Source: Oopsacas minuta (lineage: Eukaryota; Porifera; Hexactinellida; Lyssacinosida; Leucopsacidae). Taken from it: 64,000 nt of DNA. Shown piece after piece: positions 26,101-35,023 of this stretch. The translations under genes were made by a program, and so were the position numbers. The stretch is taken from positions 558,001-622,000 of the forward strand of contig JAKMXF010000110.1 of NCBI GenBank assembly GCA_024704765.1, given 5' to 3'. The notes under the pieces were generated by a model. That model did not search any database. It was given only the letters and a program-made list of their open reading frames with translations, and was not told the DNA's origin. Position 1 is the first letter of the stretch; the number at the start of each line of letters is the position of its first letter.

Positions 26101-28979
26101 CGGCTATTACTGCTCTTGGATATCATTACATAGTTGTATATCTCTATTAGTTTTGTATAACAGTGGATGTGTTATAAGAACACCCTTGGGAGCAGCAATA
26201 CATTTATTTTGAGCGGCATAAATATGCAAGAATACATGTGAACCGTTTTCCAGAGGATGGTGATTATATCCGGCATGTTTTTATAACCGGTGTTCTTATA
26301 TCTGGTGTTCTTATAACCGGCATCTACCGTATAACCGAATATGCCTAAGTGTTCCATAGCAACCAATCCGAGCATTTGGATTTTTCTGATTTTGACTCAC
26401 CCATTTGTGATTTTTATTTAGAGACGGATACTCCAAAAACAAATGAAAGCGAAGTAAAGAAAGAAGAAACAATCACAGATCCCGTCGAATCTAAAACAAT
26501 AATAGGACCAGAGAAAGAACCCCAAAATACAGATTCAGATTTAGAATCCGCTAGGAATAAACCTAAACCACGAATTATTAAAATAAATATTGACAAAAGA
26601 CTGACAATTTCTGATCTGAAAAATAGGCTGGAGCCTGAAGTAGGGATATCTACAGACTTCTTTAAGATTATTCGTGTATACACTAATCTGCAGGAATTTG
26701 AGTACACTAGACTAGGTGACACCCTCTCCTCGTTTGTAGATGATGTTAAAGTGAGTAAATGTGTGAAAACGGATATATTGAAATACCCGCTTACATCAAA
26801 TTAATTATCGCGGTCTCTTGAGCTTCGGTATAGCAGGAGTTGACTGCACGTACTTCAGAATATAGCTTGTTTAATTTTGAGATAAAATATTTCAGACATG
26901 TAACAGGTATTATAAGAGAGGTTATACAATCACCTCTCGTTCAATCGAAACTCAAGGGACCGTGATAATTACTTTGATATTAGCCGAGTAGATATACCCG
27001 ATGGAGTATATGTTACTTGTATAATTAGGAACCAATTGTTTAAGGCTTCGATATATCGGTGTTCGAGATAACAGGCGTTGAATGTATATTATTTATTTTG
27101 TTTATAGATTGTTGTCCGTTTGGGGAGAGCTCTGAAGCCAGGAGAATATAGAGCTAAAGTTTATTTCTTGAATGTCAGAGCTACTGATGAGGTTTGTTGT
27201 TGTTTATTCTAATTTGTTTACTGTTTATTTATTTGTTTATGTTTCAGATTACAAAGTTTTTGATGGATTTTATCGTTTCTAAAGATTTATCAGTGAAAGA
27301 CGCTAAATTAGAAATTTTAGATTCTATAAGCAGGAAGAAGACAGAATATATCCCTCAAGGTCTAACACTAGACAAGTAATAGCATTAATATAATTATCTA
27401 TTTGCCTATTCCAACTGTTTCAAGCCTTTTTCAGACGTGAACCCTTACGTAGGGCTGTGGATTTCAGGTTGGGAACCACTTGCCTATTCTGATATCCCTA
27501 AGGCAGAATTTCCCAACGTAGGTTCCAAAGACCTCTTGGTGGTCCGCGGACCACTTAGTGAGCCCATATGAGCTAAAAATTTGTATTGCAGTCTTTGGAG
27601 CTGGTCCAATAGGGGTCTGTCCAAATGGCTACCCCGTCACGGTTTGTGGAGGTTACACGCGGAATACATTTGAGGAATATGAACCATTATTCCAATCTTT
27701 CTATAGCTTACGATTACGCAAGAAAACCTGGAAGAATCCCGGTACTATATACTTTGACGATCAATACTTTGATAAAGATATCAATGTTTTCAACGGCAGT
27801 GAAATATTCGTAGAGATGCTAGAGGGTACAGAGCCTATGACAAGACCTTCAGATCTACAGATATACATCCGGAAATGGAATCCTAATTCATATACATTAG
27901 ATCAATTCCAGGAGATTATTATGAATGCTACTTCTGTTGATGCGCTCAAACAAATGGTGAATATAAATCTACATATACTAACTACAGTAGATGCCGGATG
28001 TAAGAACACCGGTTATAAGAACCACAACTTGAATTACGGAATCTCTTGTATTCTACTCCATTGAATTTTTACCGGTTATAAGAACATTATGTCCAGTTCC
28101 CGAAGATGTTCTTATAACCGGCATTCACTGTGCCTGCAAAGTTTATACACTAATTTCGCCTCTATTTATACATACATCCAATTTACACATTTACTTACTT
28201 TCTATTAGATCGCACAACATTCCAATCTCGCTTGCTCAAACGTGGAATTTGCTAAGGTAAAACCATAAATTTCTCTAACTGACCGCCTGCATGCAACTAC
28301 GAATTATTCTATTTAGGGACAAGGCAGCTTTCCCTGTGATATATCCTTGTTAGAGATTCAGGAGGAATTAGACTGGAATCCATCAGCTATGTATCTCAAT
28401 ACATGGCCGCTATATATGCATGATGATGGATCTGTTATATATTACAGGTATGTGTATGATTGTTCAGGAGTTCGTACTATTAAGTTTCACTCCGTTTACA
28501 GAAGTTCCCGGTTTCCCGTATAGCTATTATATATTATGTGTTTCAATAGAGATAAGACAGATACCTTAATGAAGCTTAGCGATCAGAGAAGACAAGAAAT
28601 ACAGAAACAAGAAACAACTAGGTATATTACACTAAATATTATAGAACAGGGGTTCCTAACCTTTTCACATGTGGACCCTACAATACAAATTTTGATATCC
28701 TGTGGACACTAGATTGGGAAGCGCTGCTCTACTGAATGTGTTTTGGACAAAATTATTGGATAATTCTACTTCAAATTCTAATCAAAATGCATTCTATACA
28801 ATAACTCAGTGATATATTTATATATTCATTGTAGACTCCAGAAACTCACCAACACTTCTTCCGTAAGCTGGGTCAAACCGAAGGAGAGGGCTCTGAAGAT
28901 ATACGTTAAAGATTCCTCTACTACCGATACACCAGACGAACCTGAAGCTCCTGGAGTAGAAATAGATAGCAAAGTATAA
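10999..28979 (+). CDS. USP47: ubiquitin carboxyl-terminal hydrolase 47, 35 exons
   Basis: Exons: 10999-11041, 11431-11612, 17033-17173, 17263-17413, 17475-17571, 17665-17743, 17845-17911, 18020-18099, 18166-18315, 18410-18463, 18749-18790, 20511-20608, 20667-20712, 20816-20942, 21018-21149, 21391-21533, 21752-21928, 22310-22389, 22448-22499, 22569-22701, 22816-22928, 22986-23093, 23151-23249, 23429-23537, 25492-25607, 25670-25789, 25846-about 26078, about 26360-26750, 27108-27191, 27248-27375, 27707-27956, 28209-28256, 28317-28447, 28550-28621, 28835-28979. About 1406 residues, close to human USP47 (1375). Catalytic Cys184 ([16 protein letters not shown]), His624 (GGHYYAYI) and Asp642 (WYQFNDQ) are all present, as are the zinc-ribbon pairs CLEC and CENC. 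The C-terminal half carries Ubl-like regions ([27 protein letters not shown]). USP47 removes ubiquitin from substrates such as DNA polymerase beta and beta-catenin. The exon 27/28 junction is uncertain: either a GA|GTGATT donor with the CCATAG acceptor, or G|GTGAGT with a CTAAG acceptor. Confidence 0.93.
11111..11187. repeat. minisatellite, ~19-bp unit, four copies
   Basis: Repeats of ATAAGACCTGTATAATTC with variants (CATATTCC, AATCCGT) lie in USP47 intron 1. It is a simple tandem array with no evident function. Confidence 0.7.
11753..11910. repeat. MITE family C (CAGTGGAACCTCG ends)
   Basis: 158-bp element in USP47 intron 2 with ends CAGTGGAACCTCGTGGAAAC and GTATTAACGAGGTTCCACTG. The 5' flank is TA. 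A second full copy lies at 33302-33469, and a right-end fragment sits just before USP47 exon 26 (about 25630-25661). Confidence 0.72.
12283..12999 (+). CDS. ubiquitin-like domain fused to an unnamed Cys-rich domain (Ubl-Zn gene 1), nested in USP47 intron 2
   Basis: Intronless, 238 residues from the first in-frame ATG. Residues about 7-90 form a beta-grasp ubiquitin-like domain; LTLDGRKLD corresponds to the IFAGKQLE stretch of ubiquitin. The domain ends [10 protein letters not shown], so R86-L-L-G-G90 falls where ubiquitin has RLRGG. The C-terminal domain begins at TWRKV and contains C-x4-C-x-A, C-x2-N-x-E, CPIC and a GVGLYKC signature, then a Lys-rich strand segment ending IIIKPL. The Cys spacing suggests one or two zinc sites; I do not know a name for this domain. 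Processing after GG, as in ubiquitin-S27a fusions, is conceivable. It is the first of three related genes on the same strand as the host. Confidence 0.72.
   Translation: MVEQFSEIFFTDYEGKQRVIRFLKDEFIDTSIYSLKFQIELMTDVLIQEQHLTLDGRKLDAKKGDRIMTFEDYGIMQGASIVLHQRLLGGEIEPFDFVNINKKKKFKPMKLGRGTKTWRKVLPGICFVGICLEKGCKASGDLVVVNKEFYKDKAGCCVANVEIHRLNCPICKEQIDTKSLMGVGLYKCKAIVETMHKTGEKEKKHKYEIKSEDFLYAYSVNDKGKIKYQYIEIIIKPL
13415..14812 (+). CDS. tetra-ubiquitin-like protein with the same Cys-rich domain (Ubl-Zn gene 2), nested in USP47 intron 2
   Basis: Intronless, 465 residues. Four consecutive ubiquitin-like repeats of about 80 residues each occupy residues 1-325; each has a motif of the form (I/V)xELKxxIxxxxxIPxxxQxLxxxGxxL. 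The Cys-rich domain follows (about 345-465), with [16 protein letters not shown]-x4-C-x-A-C, CPMC and GVGIYKC. Unlike the two sister genes, none of its Ubl units ends in a di-Gly; the last reads [10 protein letters not shown]. It therefore looks like a fixed poly-Ubl scaffold rather than a cleavable precursor. Codon use is as AT-rich as its neighbours, and no frameshift is seen. Confidence 0.72.
   Translation: MAAKYSDLYFLIDNGNNLSLKIPQKTFAETKIQELKSQIQLKTGFELENQKLIYSNKILENNTNICVYDITTGSYILLLNQSDCLFVYITESVKTILLTFPKLSFANLTVVELKFEVKRREGIPENIQKLFYNGQILEDENTLEFYGIIPDSKLTLFPNQNECLFIKTFDKTITITVTNTIFSQTTVLELKSLINRKESIPKEQQRLILSGRELRNSKTLGYYKIKQEFVINLLIIPASISSHISYSLFIQMYTGRILTLEFPNKTFLKLSVLDLILQIERCENIPRNIQYLYFTGKQLEESKLLSQYSIIDGSTLDLKLNIYGVANDPFNFSEISFQELFEKVTQFAPHWRQVSEGVNFRATCRNKDCEACNRIVYVQRGFYEATNGECLLNNEMGVLECPMCGCKIDKANIHGVGIYKCILEVRKGGCVCCKVESRDMFQFAQCMQDLDLLHVMDILLVVKRL
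15191..15286 (+). pseudogene. relic: C-terminus of a fourth Ubl-Zn gene
   Basis: Thirty-one codons and a TAG match the extreme C-terminus of the family: KFRYAGC...[15 protein letters not shown] parallels KFRYAEC...VVFVVKPL of gene 3 and the VVKRL end of gene 2. The upstream parts of the domain could not be found, so this is a truncated copy between genes 2 and 3. Confidence 0.72.
15679..16578 (+). CDS. Ubl-Zn gene 3 with acidic EEPV repeat tail, nested in USP47 intron 2
   Basis: Intronless, 299 residues. A ubiquitin-like domain (about 7-89) ends ILNPRVCGG, so R85-V-C-G-G89 sits at the ubiquitin RLRGG position. The Cys-rich domain (about 121-240) has candidate metal ligands C135, C140, C143, C161, C172, C175 and C192, with GVGIYKC at its end. 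A linker of EEPV repeats (about 247-262), encoded by a 12-bp tandem repeat at 16414-16470, leads to a basic tail. The related gene pair upstream and the relic show local tandem duplication. Function unknown; a role in ubiquitin signalling is inference from the fold only. Confidence 0.74.
   Translation: MATGGYSCVFVIIDSTPCSFRFPKESFGKTKITQLQHQIQKRTGCNVDDCLTYNGKNLKIHGDWYALTFETYNITPNSNIILNPRVCGGSEFDTGSMDFVDVTAEEKFVAISLVRSSGAPSWRQVDEGLNFSGICRNEGCKACDQLVYIQRGFYQEDYGRCFVNSEISMLQCPVCKKELNKNDIKGVGIYKCTLEVRTKREGANQKTFTIKSEEKFRYAECRNKHDKIVYDSVVFVVKPLENTEAVEEPVEEPVEEPVEEPVEDHIPIEEPRPVGKHKTFKARIDRGMQKLVHKYFHDE
16414..16470 (+). repeat. coding 12-bp tandem repeat (EEPV)n
   Basis: GTAGAGGAACCC recurs in frame, giving an acidic Pro-rich linker in Ubl-Zn gene 3. 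Copy number is likely polymorphic. Confidence 0.85.
17605..17655. repeat. family-A MITE fragment in USP47 intron 5
   Basis: GGCACCGCGATAATTACTTC and the following TATAAGCGGGA match the inner part of family A. It lies just upstream of exon 6. Confidence 0.55.
18910..19037. repeat. family-A MITE copy in USP47 intron 11
   Basis: Ends CAGTCATCTCCCGTTATACG and TATAACGGGAGATACTG form terminal inverted repeats. The interior keeps the shared GACGGTTTGGGACCATATTT core. Confidence 0.7.
19396..19875 (+). CDS. small membrane protein with a PPxY tail, nested in USP47 intron 11
   Basis: Intronless ORF of 159 residues, not recognised. It has a signal peptide (about 1-20, cleavage near LSA-PT) and a short Asp/Cys-containing outer segment. 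A strong membrane helix at about 48-73 includes [17 protein letters not shown], and a second, weaker hydrophobic stretch lies at about 80-97. The cytosolic tail is polar, Asn/Lys/Thr-rich, and contains PPPYTY, a PPxY motif of the kind bound by WW domains of NEDD4-type ubiquitin ligases. Composition (secretory signal, helix, ordered motif) makes a chance ORF unlikely, but no homologue was identified. Confidence 0.55.
   Translation: MNVFLQIIVVFSFLVSILSAPTDLPPDCTDGDNCSSIFETQYLPIIIRTSTCIFVALVIFLFLCIILWLLSYAIDPNNSFVTSVCLGMLACFCSQLATQQNKSTRSKQNLSTRNKNHNNTNKPPPYTYATIPQTELINQLHCPCHTAKFLQPVSVTRNT
20158..20197. repeat. (TTG)n microsatellite
   Basis: About 13 uninterrupted TTG units in USP47 intron 11. 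Confidence 0.95.
23262..23410. repeat. family-A MITE, full copy in USP47 intron 23
   Basis: CAGTCAACTCCTGTTATATC at one end and GATATAACTGGAGTTGACT at the other, with the GGTTTGGGACCATATTTGTA core inside. Confidence 0.75.
23766..25262 (+). CDS. OGFOD1: OGFOD1-like ribosomal prolyl hydroxylase, nested in USP47 intron 24
   Basis: Intronless, 498 residues, close in length to human OGFOD1 (542). The N-terminal half is a double-stranded beta-helix dioxygenase with iron ligands H151 and D153 (CHDD) and H214 (SFHQVSE), and R226 ([10 protein letters not shown]) to bind 2-oxoglutarate. FIYYLVP, GGTLD and LVFFEVS are family landmarks. The second half is the degenerate, non-catalytic helix domain ending near [19 protein letters not shown]1/Tpa1 uses Fe(II), O2 and 2-oxoglutarate to hydroxylate a proline of ribosomal protein uS12 (RPS23), affecting decoding and stress responses. 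It sits on the same strand inside a USP47 intron and lacks introns, which suggests retroposition into the host gene or intron loss. Confidence 0.9.
   Translation: MAELDYNPKRVKTNSPTPYLYINNDYTHTSKLSNKLQKNWSTSKDLEDGNFKFSNSPFKHCILNNFFTELVTVNLLEKELKSLKLTKKNSDLLRLRQSFDLSNYKDGLIGSFLSCLREELLYFISKSTGFDLEEISLSCANYSYRDYLLCHDDQLENRKIAFIYYLVPKIWSLADGGTLDVFTAVDFTPFEIAKSIVPTRNTLVFFEVSNISFHQVSEILSTNKSRLSLSGWFHSKNTTKEIPQVPAPIPKLTDLTLSDISILEPWINPIYLDTKVQFGIRKKFEIQSEIKLQDFILPSKFDELCKNLNSPGLEWEWTGSWNKERFQRIKSEHNPEVLSHFDTLLISEPYAILLSHLTGLKLSDNLQELSSNDSESKSNTSHSSNSSELKIGYGTLENLTRWKGGSYSLLNFTNSIVSQTNRLQSNLFVSTDKGVYDAEGFWSYIASEGEDELLRIEPQGNCLCLVYLEKGTGMFVKYISRTSDQEYYSYSNLHFEKD
26161..26329. repeat. MITE family D (CAGTxGATG...TTATAAGAACAC ends)
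   Basis: Left CAGTGGATGTGTTATAAGAA and right TTCTTATAACCGGCATCTAC pair as terminal inverted repeats. It ends about 30 bp before USP47 exon 28 and may have disturbed the local splice signals. Confidence 0.7.
26925..27085. repeat. family-A MITE, diverged copy in USP47 intron 28
   Basis: Starts near ACAATCACCTCTCGTTCAAT and ends GATAACAGGCGTTGAATGTA; the interior GGGACCGTGATAATTACTTT is typical. A fragment of the same family lies at about 26770-26845. Confidence 0.6.
27404..27560. repeat. hAT-like repeat fragment in USP47 intron 30
   Basis: Contains CAGGTTGGGAACCACTTG and CTTGGTGGTCCGCGGACCAC, the signature shared with fragments at about 28645-28725, 32225-32310 and 48608-48670. Imperfect CAGxGGTTCCCAA ends are typical of hAT-derived MITEs; this class call is inference. 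Confidence 0.45.
27985..28130. repeat. MITE family D copy in USP47 intron 31
   Basis: CAGTAGATGCCGGATGTAAG at the left and TTCTTATAACCGGCATTCACTG at the right; same inverted-repeat design as the copy at 26161. Another fragment lies at about 5293-5360. Confidence 0.7.
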
Positions 28980-30346
28980 AATTCCTTCTTTTAATATTTT
29001 CATCTACATAACTGACTTACTTCAGGAAAGTATCTTTAGAGTAGTAGGGTAATGAATCTTTTTAGAGATTTGTTTATATTTCTGTTTACCTCTCACAACA
29101 AGGATAATAAACATCCTCTTTGAGTGTTGTTCTCCATTTTATGTTAATATTTAACGATACATATGGGTAATTAATATAAATATTGAATAAACACGATTAA
29201 TATATGTTTCTTTGATGGTTTGGGGCCATATTTGTACAATTTATGGCTTCGATACAAGCGGGTGTTTAGAAATACCCGTATTCGATAGTACGGAAGATGA
29301 CTGTATATGTTATTGTATGATTCTTAATACATTGGACTTGACCTATTAGCACTACTTTCTGAATACAGAATAGTTTAGGAATATTGGAAAAAATAATATA
29401 CAAAATTCATCTTAAGTCAACTCCTGTGATATCAAAGCTCATGATAGTTCTGTATAACCGATTAATATATGTTTCTTTGACGGTTTAGGGACATATTTGT
29501 ACAATTTATGGCTTCGATACAAGCGAGTATTTAGAAATATCCTTGACAGTAGTTACTGTAGTGGAAAAAGAAGTTGAGAATCATCCCGAGTTTTGTGTCC
29601 ACATTTTTTTCTGGGGTTATATTTTTTGTTACTATTTAGAAATTTAGAATTTAGTTACAAGGAACAGTAGGAGGGGGAGTTATGTGTATTATTCTGTTAT
29701 ACCAACTTGCAACACATCTACAACTTACCTAATGGGTAATAAAGTTCAAATTTGTATATTGTGCAATATACAAAGGTGTTTGTCTATGGAGTTATATATC
29801 AAATATCTGTGATGAGCTAAATGTAATAGAATATTGCTTTAAGATCTCCAATTTGATGACGAATTTTGGAATGCTATTTCTTCTAGAGTTGTTTATTTCT
29901 TGGAAAATATTGAACTTTACTCATTGATAGTTTTAAGCATAATCTTATAGTCAGGGCCTCTATATAGAATTGAAAGTTTTTACTAACGGACACTTTAGGA
30001 TATTAATCGTTATGTAAATGCTTCTAAATTATGAGAACTATCTTGCCTAAGGTTGTAGCGATCCGAATAATTACAAAATTAGAGGTATGTTCGAATATTG
30101 CATTTATTTTGCCTTATTTTTGCTGAACTTAAGCATGTTAGGAATCTGAACATGATACAATTCAACTTTTTGCAATAGCTCATAGGCCTGAACTTTAAAA
30201 CATCCGAATGGTCGTCTGTCAAAATCGTACAGTTTGTAACTAGCATACATAATAATACTCAAACTACTCAGAACTTGTGTAAGTTTAATACGTAATATTC
30301 AAGTTCTACATAAAAACAGTACAGTAAATAAAACAGCTTAAGACAG
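28980..30346. other. gap downstream of USP47
   Basis: Two partial family-A MITE copies (about 29195-29303 and 29411-29560). The remaining ~800 bp (29590-30346) is AT-rich without supportable genes. Confidence 0.45.
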
Positions 30347-31226
30347 TCAAATAATTATTTTCTTTAATCCTATCTTATTATTCAGACCTTCCAAGAACTC
30401 AGAAAAATCGATAGAATTATCACCACTCAAATCGAACATTTTATACATTCTCATTACGTGATTGTCTTGTAATGGTATTCGTAGTAGCTGCATAGTTTCT
30501 CTAAAGTGTTTCTCTTCTACTGCCCCTTTCTTCTCTCTGTCAAATGTGTCGAATATGTCCTTCATAAGTTGGTCTTCTTTCTCTGTGTCTTTCTTTACCA
30601 TCTCTCCTTTTGTTTCTAGAATTATGATATGTATTATACACAGTTTCAAACTATCTTAAAGAAATAAATTCACTTGAATAGAGTCACTAACAACTCAAAA
30701 TTATATTGAAGGAAATTCACGGATGTTAAGAAGTAATGGAAGCACGTCAACTCATTGAATTCGTCGATGTTTGAAAAGTATAGAAATGGTCACCTCCCGT
30801 TATATCGAAGCTCAAAGGGACCGCTATAATTACTTCGACATAACCGATTATGTTACTTTGACAGTATACGATCATATTTGTACAATTGCAGACTTTGATG
30901 TATGCGGTATTTTGATATACATATGTAAGCATTCCACTATTGTCAGATATTTTAGTATTTATGCAACCAATATTACCATCAACCTCTTCACTTTTGGAGT
31001 TCAGAATAGCTCCCATCAGATCACTAGCTTTGATTATACCGTCCGACTGTTGGTAATCTGTCATATATTTGTAGAAAGCTTCTTCAGATATCCCCATGTT
31101 TAGGTCTGTCATCATTTTGAAAAGTGTAGAAGCTTGTAGTCCCTTCTCTTCAGGATCGAATAGGTAGAGAAGAACATTATATCTTTGATGGAAAAATTGT
31201 CCTGCTCTTTTTAGTTTGTCAACCAT
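30347..31226 (-). CDS. EF-hand calcium-binding protein
   Basis: Two exons (31226-30977 and 30615-30347) join in phase 1 to 172 residues. One canonical EF-hand loop is clear near the C-terminus: DLSGDNSIDFSE has Asp, Ser, Asp, Ser and the bidentate Glu at positions 1, 3, 5, 7 and 12. Two or three earlier helix-loop-helix units (FDPEEKG; FDREKKG) are degenerate and probably do not bind calcium. Size and layout fit the calmodulin/centrin-type superfamily, but I cannot name the orthologue. The intron is mostly filled by a family-A MITE (about 30785-30930). The start Met is the first in frame; the protein has no signal peptide or membrane segment. Confidence 0.72.
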
Positions 31227-33555
31227 TTGCTTGTGGAATTTATTTATTTACGAATTGTGTTGATTATATTATTTGTTGTTTACGGAGCCTGTGGTTACAA
31301 TATAAGATCATAGTTCATATGTAATTACACTGGATTACCAACACAATATACTTTGTATGTTCTTAATTAAGGAAGCGAGTATATACCTCAATGTTTCTCA
31401 ACTTTTCTGAACTGCAGCACACTCACTTCATCTATAATATTCAAGACACACCTGTAAAGCGTTCGCCTTTTAGCAAGTCGGATTTTGTAGGAATTTCCCT
31501 TGCTATTAGTAACATTTCCAATAAAAAATGGACTCTAGGGTAACTGAAAATTCTTGCTATAAAGCGAATACCACTGAGGTTCTTTGCCATTTAAAATTTT
31601 CATTTCCAAATCTCTGAAAGCATTTAAACAATTTGATTTATCTCAGTGACTTTTTTGGCAACAACAAACTAGACAGCTGATTACTTTCTTATAGACAATC
31701 TATTGTTCGAGGAATTATTCATATATTTATCACCCAAGAGTTCTAATTACTTAATTTTCGAATGAATTGTTTCATTTGCAATAATTTGTCTGAAGTAGGT
31801 TGTAGTTTCTACAGCACTAGTATTATATTACAAACAATATTCTGGAACCCTTTGAGCATTGTACACATTTATGCTTCTTAGCTATAATCCCCTTACGCGT
31901 TTCCCAATTTAGACGATCTCAAATATCTGCTTAGGCCTACTAAGTTATTCAAAGTATAATTAGTCAATTCGAAATTCATTTCACTTCATTTCTTTGGTTT
32001 TTGTTGTTAAGTTTTTATGGAATGTTACTGATCTTTTCAGGTATTTGTATCTAATCCCGATCTCCTGTCTCCTACCGCATTTCTTATGTCCATTATTTGT
32101 GTAAAATGGGGGCGAGTGTCAGCTGAGATTTCCAGTTATACTAAGTTTGAATTACGTAGGTGGAATTTGGACCTTTTCAATATACTTATTTACTCTTTAT
32201 TAACAGTTACTGAACTGCTAACTCTAGAGGTTCCCAAACTTTCTCCCATGTCCTGCTTCGTCTGTGGACCACCAAAGGATCAACGGATGGACCTCAGGTT
32301 GGGGGCGATAATTAATATGGATAAATTCCCAAAAGCCTGTTTGTATACAAGCCCACTACTAGTTGGAAACATGTTTCAACTCCATCGCCCGCATCTAATT
32401 TGGCTACCGCACGAATTTTGTGATTATTTCACTATTTTCTCAAAGTAATTCCTCTAAAGAGTGAATAAACTAGCTAATATTTGAATTTGAATCACTTCTT
32501 CCATATTCTCATATCAAATGAGACTTTGTCCATTTTCATATTTTGATGAATGAACCATTTCTCGCTGAAACGTCACAAAATAATGAGATAATGATAATGA
32601 GCCCCGCGCCCGCATGCATGGCCAGGTAGATCTCATATTGAGCTGAATCGAGTTTCTCATTAATTGTTGCCTTAACGTCAAGTTCAATGGATCTAGAAAA
32701 TTTGTTAATCAAATGCCCGCATATATTTCCCTCAAGGGAATAGGCGTAACAGCTAGTGGGGTGCTGACAACCCCTGGCTACTGTTAGTTGCGAAGGTTTT
32801 AGTAACTTTTGCGTGAAACAACAATTTGACAGCTAATTGAATTTGATATATTAATTACTAATACAAAATACTTCCTTCTGTTTTGGTTTACCGAGTTGTT
32901 TATTAAAATAGAATTCCCTTTAAGCTGACGTTAGCTCTTTCATTGAAAGTAATACTAAACACAATCTGTGCTTGTGATTAATTGATAATTATTGACGGCT
33001 ATTTTCATAATTTCATATATAAATATCCTATAATCATGTCTTAATATGCAAATCTTAAGGCTATATAAGGCGCTTCAAATTTTGGAACCGCGAAAATGTT
33101 CAAATAACCGCCAAATATTTCAAATGATAAATATTATCAATAGCTAAAATTTGTAATTGAATTACTGACCGTTTAGACCAGGGCTTCTCAAACGGGCGCG
33201 CGCGCCCACAAAATGTATCACACCAGAAATTAGAATATCGCGGAAGCAGTTTAGAACAACTCGATTAATGTAATATTTTAACCAACGAGAATTTAAGAAT
33301 ACAGTGAAACCTCGTTAATACGAATTTCCGGTTAAGACGAACAGACTTTTACACAACTTTAGTTCACACAATGTGTATTCAATTGTTTTTACTCCGATTA
33401 ATACGTACTCCGGATAAGGAGTACAAATCTCGACGGTCCCTTGGTGTACGTATTAACGAGGTTCTACTGTATTTTAAACTGCCAGTTTCATTTGTAAGAA
33501 CATTTTGTTGTTATTTACCAGTTTGTTTGTATATCCACCACACTAGCGGATAGTC
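31227..33555. other. 2.3-kb intergenic region
   Basis: No gene was supportable. It holds a hAT-like fragment (about 32225-32310), a family-B-like fragment (about 32570-32655), a short GC-rich stretch near 33190-33210, and the full family-C MITE at 33302-33469. Confidence 0.45.
33302..33469. repeat. MITE family C, full copy with TA flanks
   Basis: 168-bp element, ends CAGTGAAACCTCGTTAATAC and GTATTAACGAGGTTCTACTG, flanked by TA on both sides. This is the expected Tc1/mariner target duplication. Confidence 0.78.
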
Positions 33556-35023
33556 ATGAAAGCTTTAGGTTTGCTCACACTTTTCGCACTAGTGGCACTC
33601 TATGATTGCAACGTGGTTCGATGTCCTAACCCACCTGACAACTGGTCTGTGTTCTGCTCAAATAACGCTTCCAAACCTTATGAAGGATACCTGTATACAA
33701 TAGTCTTTGAAATGCCTGTTACCTTTTTTATGGATCGATCAGTGCAGTATTGCGTTATGGTTGGTAATGGAGCTGTGACTAGTCCAGTAGCAACGCTAAC
33801 ATTATCATCCCCAGTCGCCAATCGTGTCTGTCTTTATCGTTACGAAGCTGTTAGACTCAGACAAAAGAGTGAAAGTATTAAACTAACTTTCTTTGATGAG
33901 AATTTTGCATGGTAATTATTGTAAATACTTCTATAGTGTACTCTCGTTATTTTCAGTTTCCTTCAAGGAGTGTCTATTTGGATGATCCATTCACGGTTCT
34001 ACACAGTAGTGCTGACTATTAGCAAATCCTATTTTGAATGAATTTCCCTTGCTAATAACCGAATTTCTATTATGCCCAATTGCACACTGTTTACCATACA
34101 AACATGCACTCTATTGCTGCAAGGCGAGTATCACTATTCATTATGTTTTGTTTACTCTTAATAACACTTATATTACTGTAGGACTGGAATGGAACAAGCA
34201 GCTTCTCTGAGAACAAATGGAGTAGTGTCTGGGAGAGATTTCCCTTATGCTTTTCTGCCTTATAGTCCAGAATTTGAAACCAGATTTTTGTCTAATTACA
34301 CCAATACATTCTACTTCCAGTGAGTGTTATTATTATTTAATATGTTTAGTGTTGTTCCTATAGAGAGATGTCATGTCCCGTCTGCGTTGTCCTGAGAAAT
34401 CTAGTGGGTCGATTGACACGAAAATGGGCACATGGGTACATTTTTGGGTGTAGATGTAAAGTGAATATTTTCACACCTTTTTGGTGGATAAAGTTAGACC
34501 AATCAGTTTGGTGGCTTTCCACAATGTAAATATACATTAACACTGTAATGCATTATAGAATGTAACTTGTAATTCTATTGGTTGGTGAGTTGTGTAAATG
34601 TAGATGTAATTATTTATCGTGATTAATCATATTTTCACACCTTTTGGCCAATATTTGAAATTAGCTGAAGGTTTTGTTTCAACGGTTAGTCCGGGGTAAT
34701 TGTGTGCTTAGATCTCGATTCGGACATTTTCAAATCTCCCAGATGTAGACTTAATAATATTTTAATACTTTTGTTATACATTTTCAGGTTCTGTCTGCTC
34801 GACATTTTTCATATATTATTACAATCATTTTAGGGTAACTTACTACGGACGAGGTAGCTCAATTGGAGAAGAGATCGTCGATACGTCACGCGATCTACCA
34901 AATTTAAACTTTAGTCCCTTCCAGGCTGGAGATTACATATACGCTATATTAGGGACTGGTGCAGTGATAATCGTGTTCTCCCTGTTTGTGTATGGGTTTT
35001 TCATCCAGCCCCATTATCTATAG
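33556..35023 (+). CDS. unrecognised type I membrane protein with very short cytosolic tail
   Basis: Three exons (33556-33911, 34182-34319, 34834-35023) join in phase to 227 residues. A signal peptide (MKALGLLTLFALVALYDC) is followed by an ectodomain of about 170 residues. It has five or six Cys and potential N-glycosylation sites (NNAS, NYTN). One membrane helix near residues 198-219 (ILGTGAVIIVFSLFVYGFF) leaves only a few residues (IQPHYL) inside the cell. Phase continuity and signal/anchor layout make this a real gene, but the fold was not recognised. It lies just upstream of the TRAF-like cluster. Intron 2 contains a repeat with TTTTCACACCTTTT motifs also seen in the 3' flanks of TRAF-like genes. 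Confidence 0.68.
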
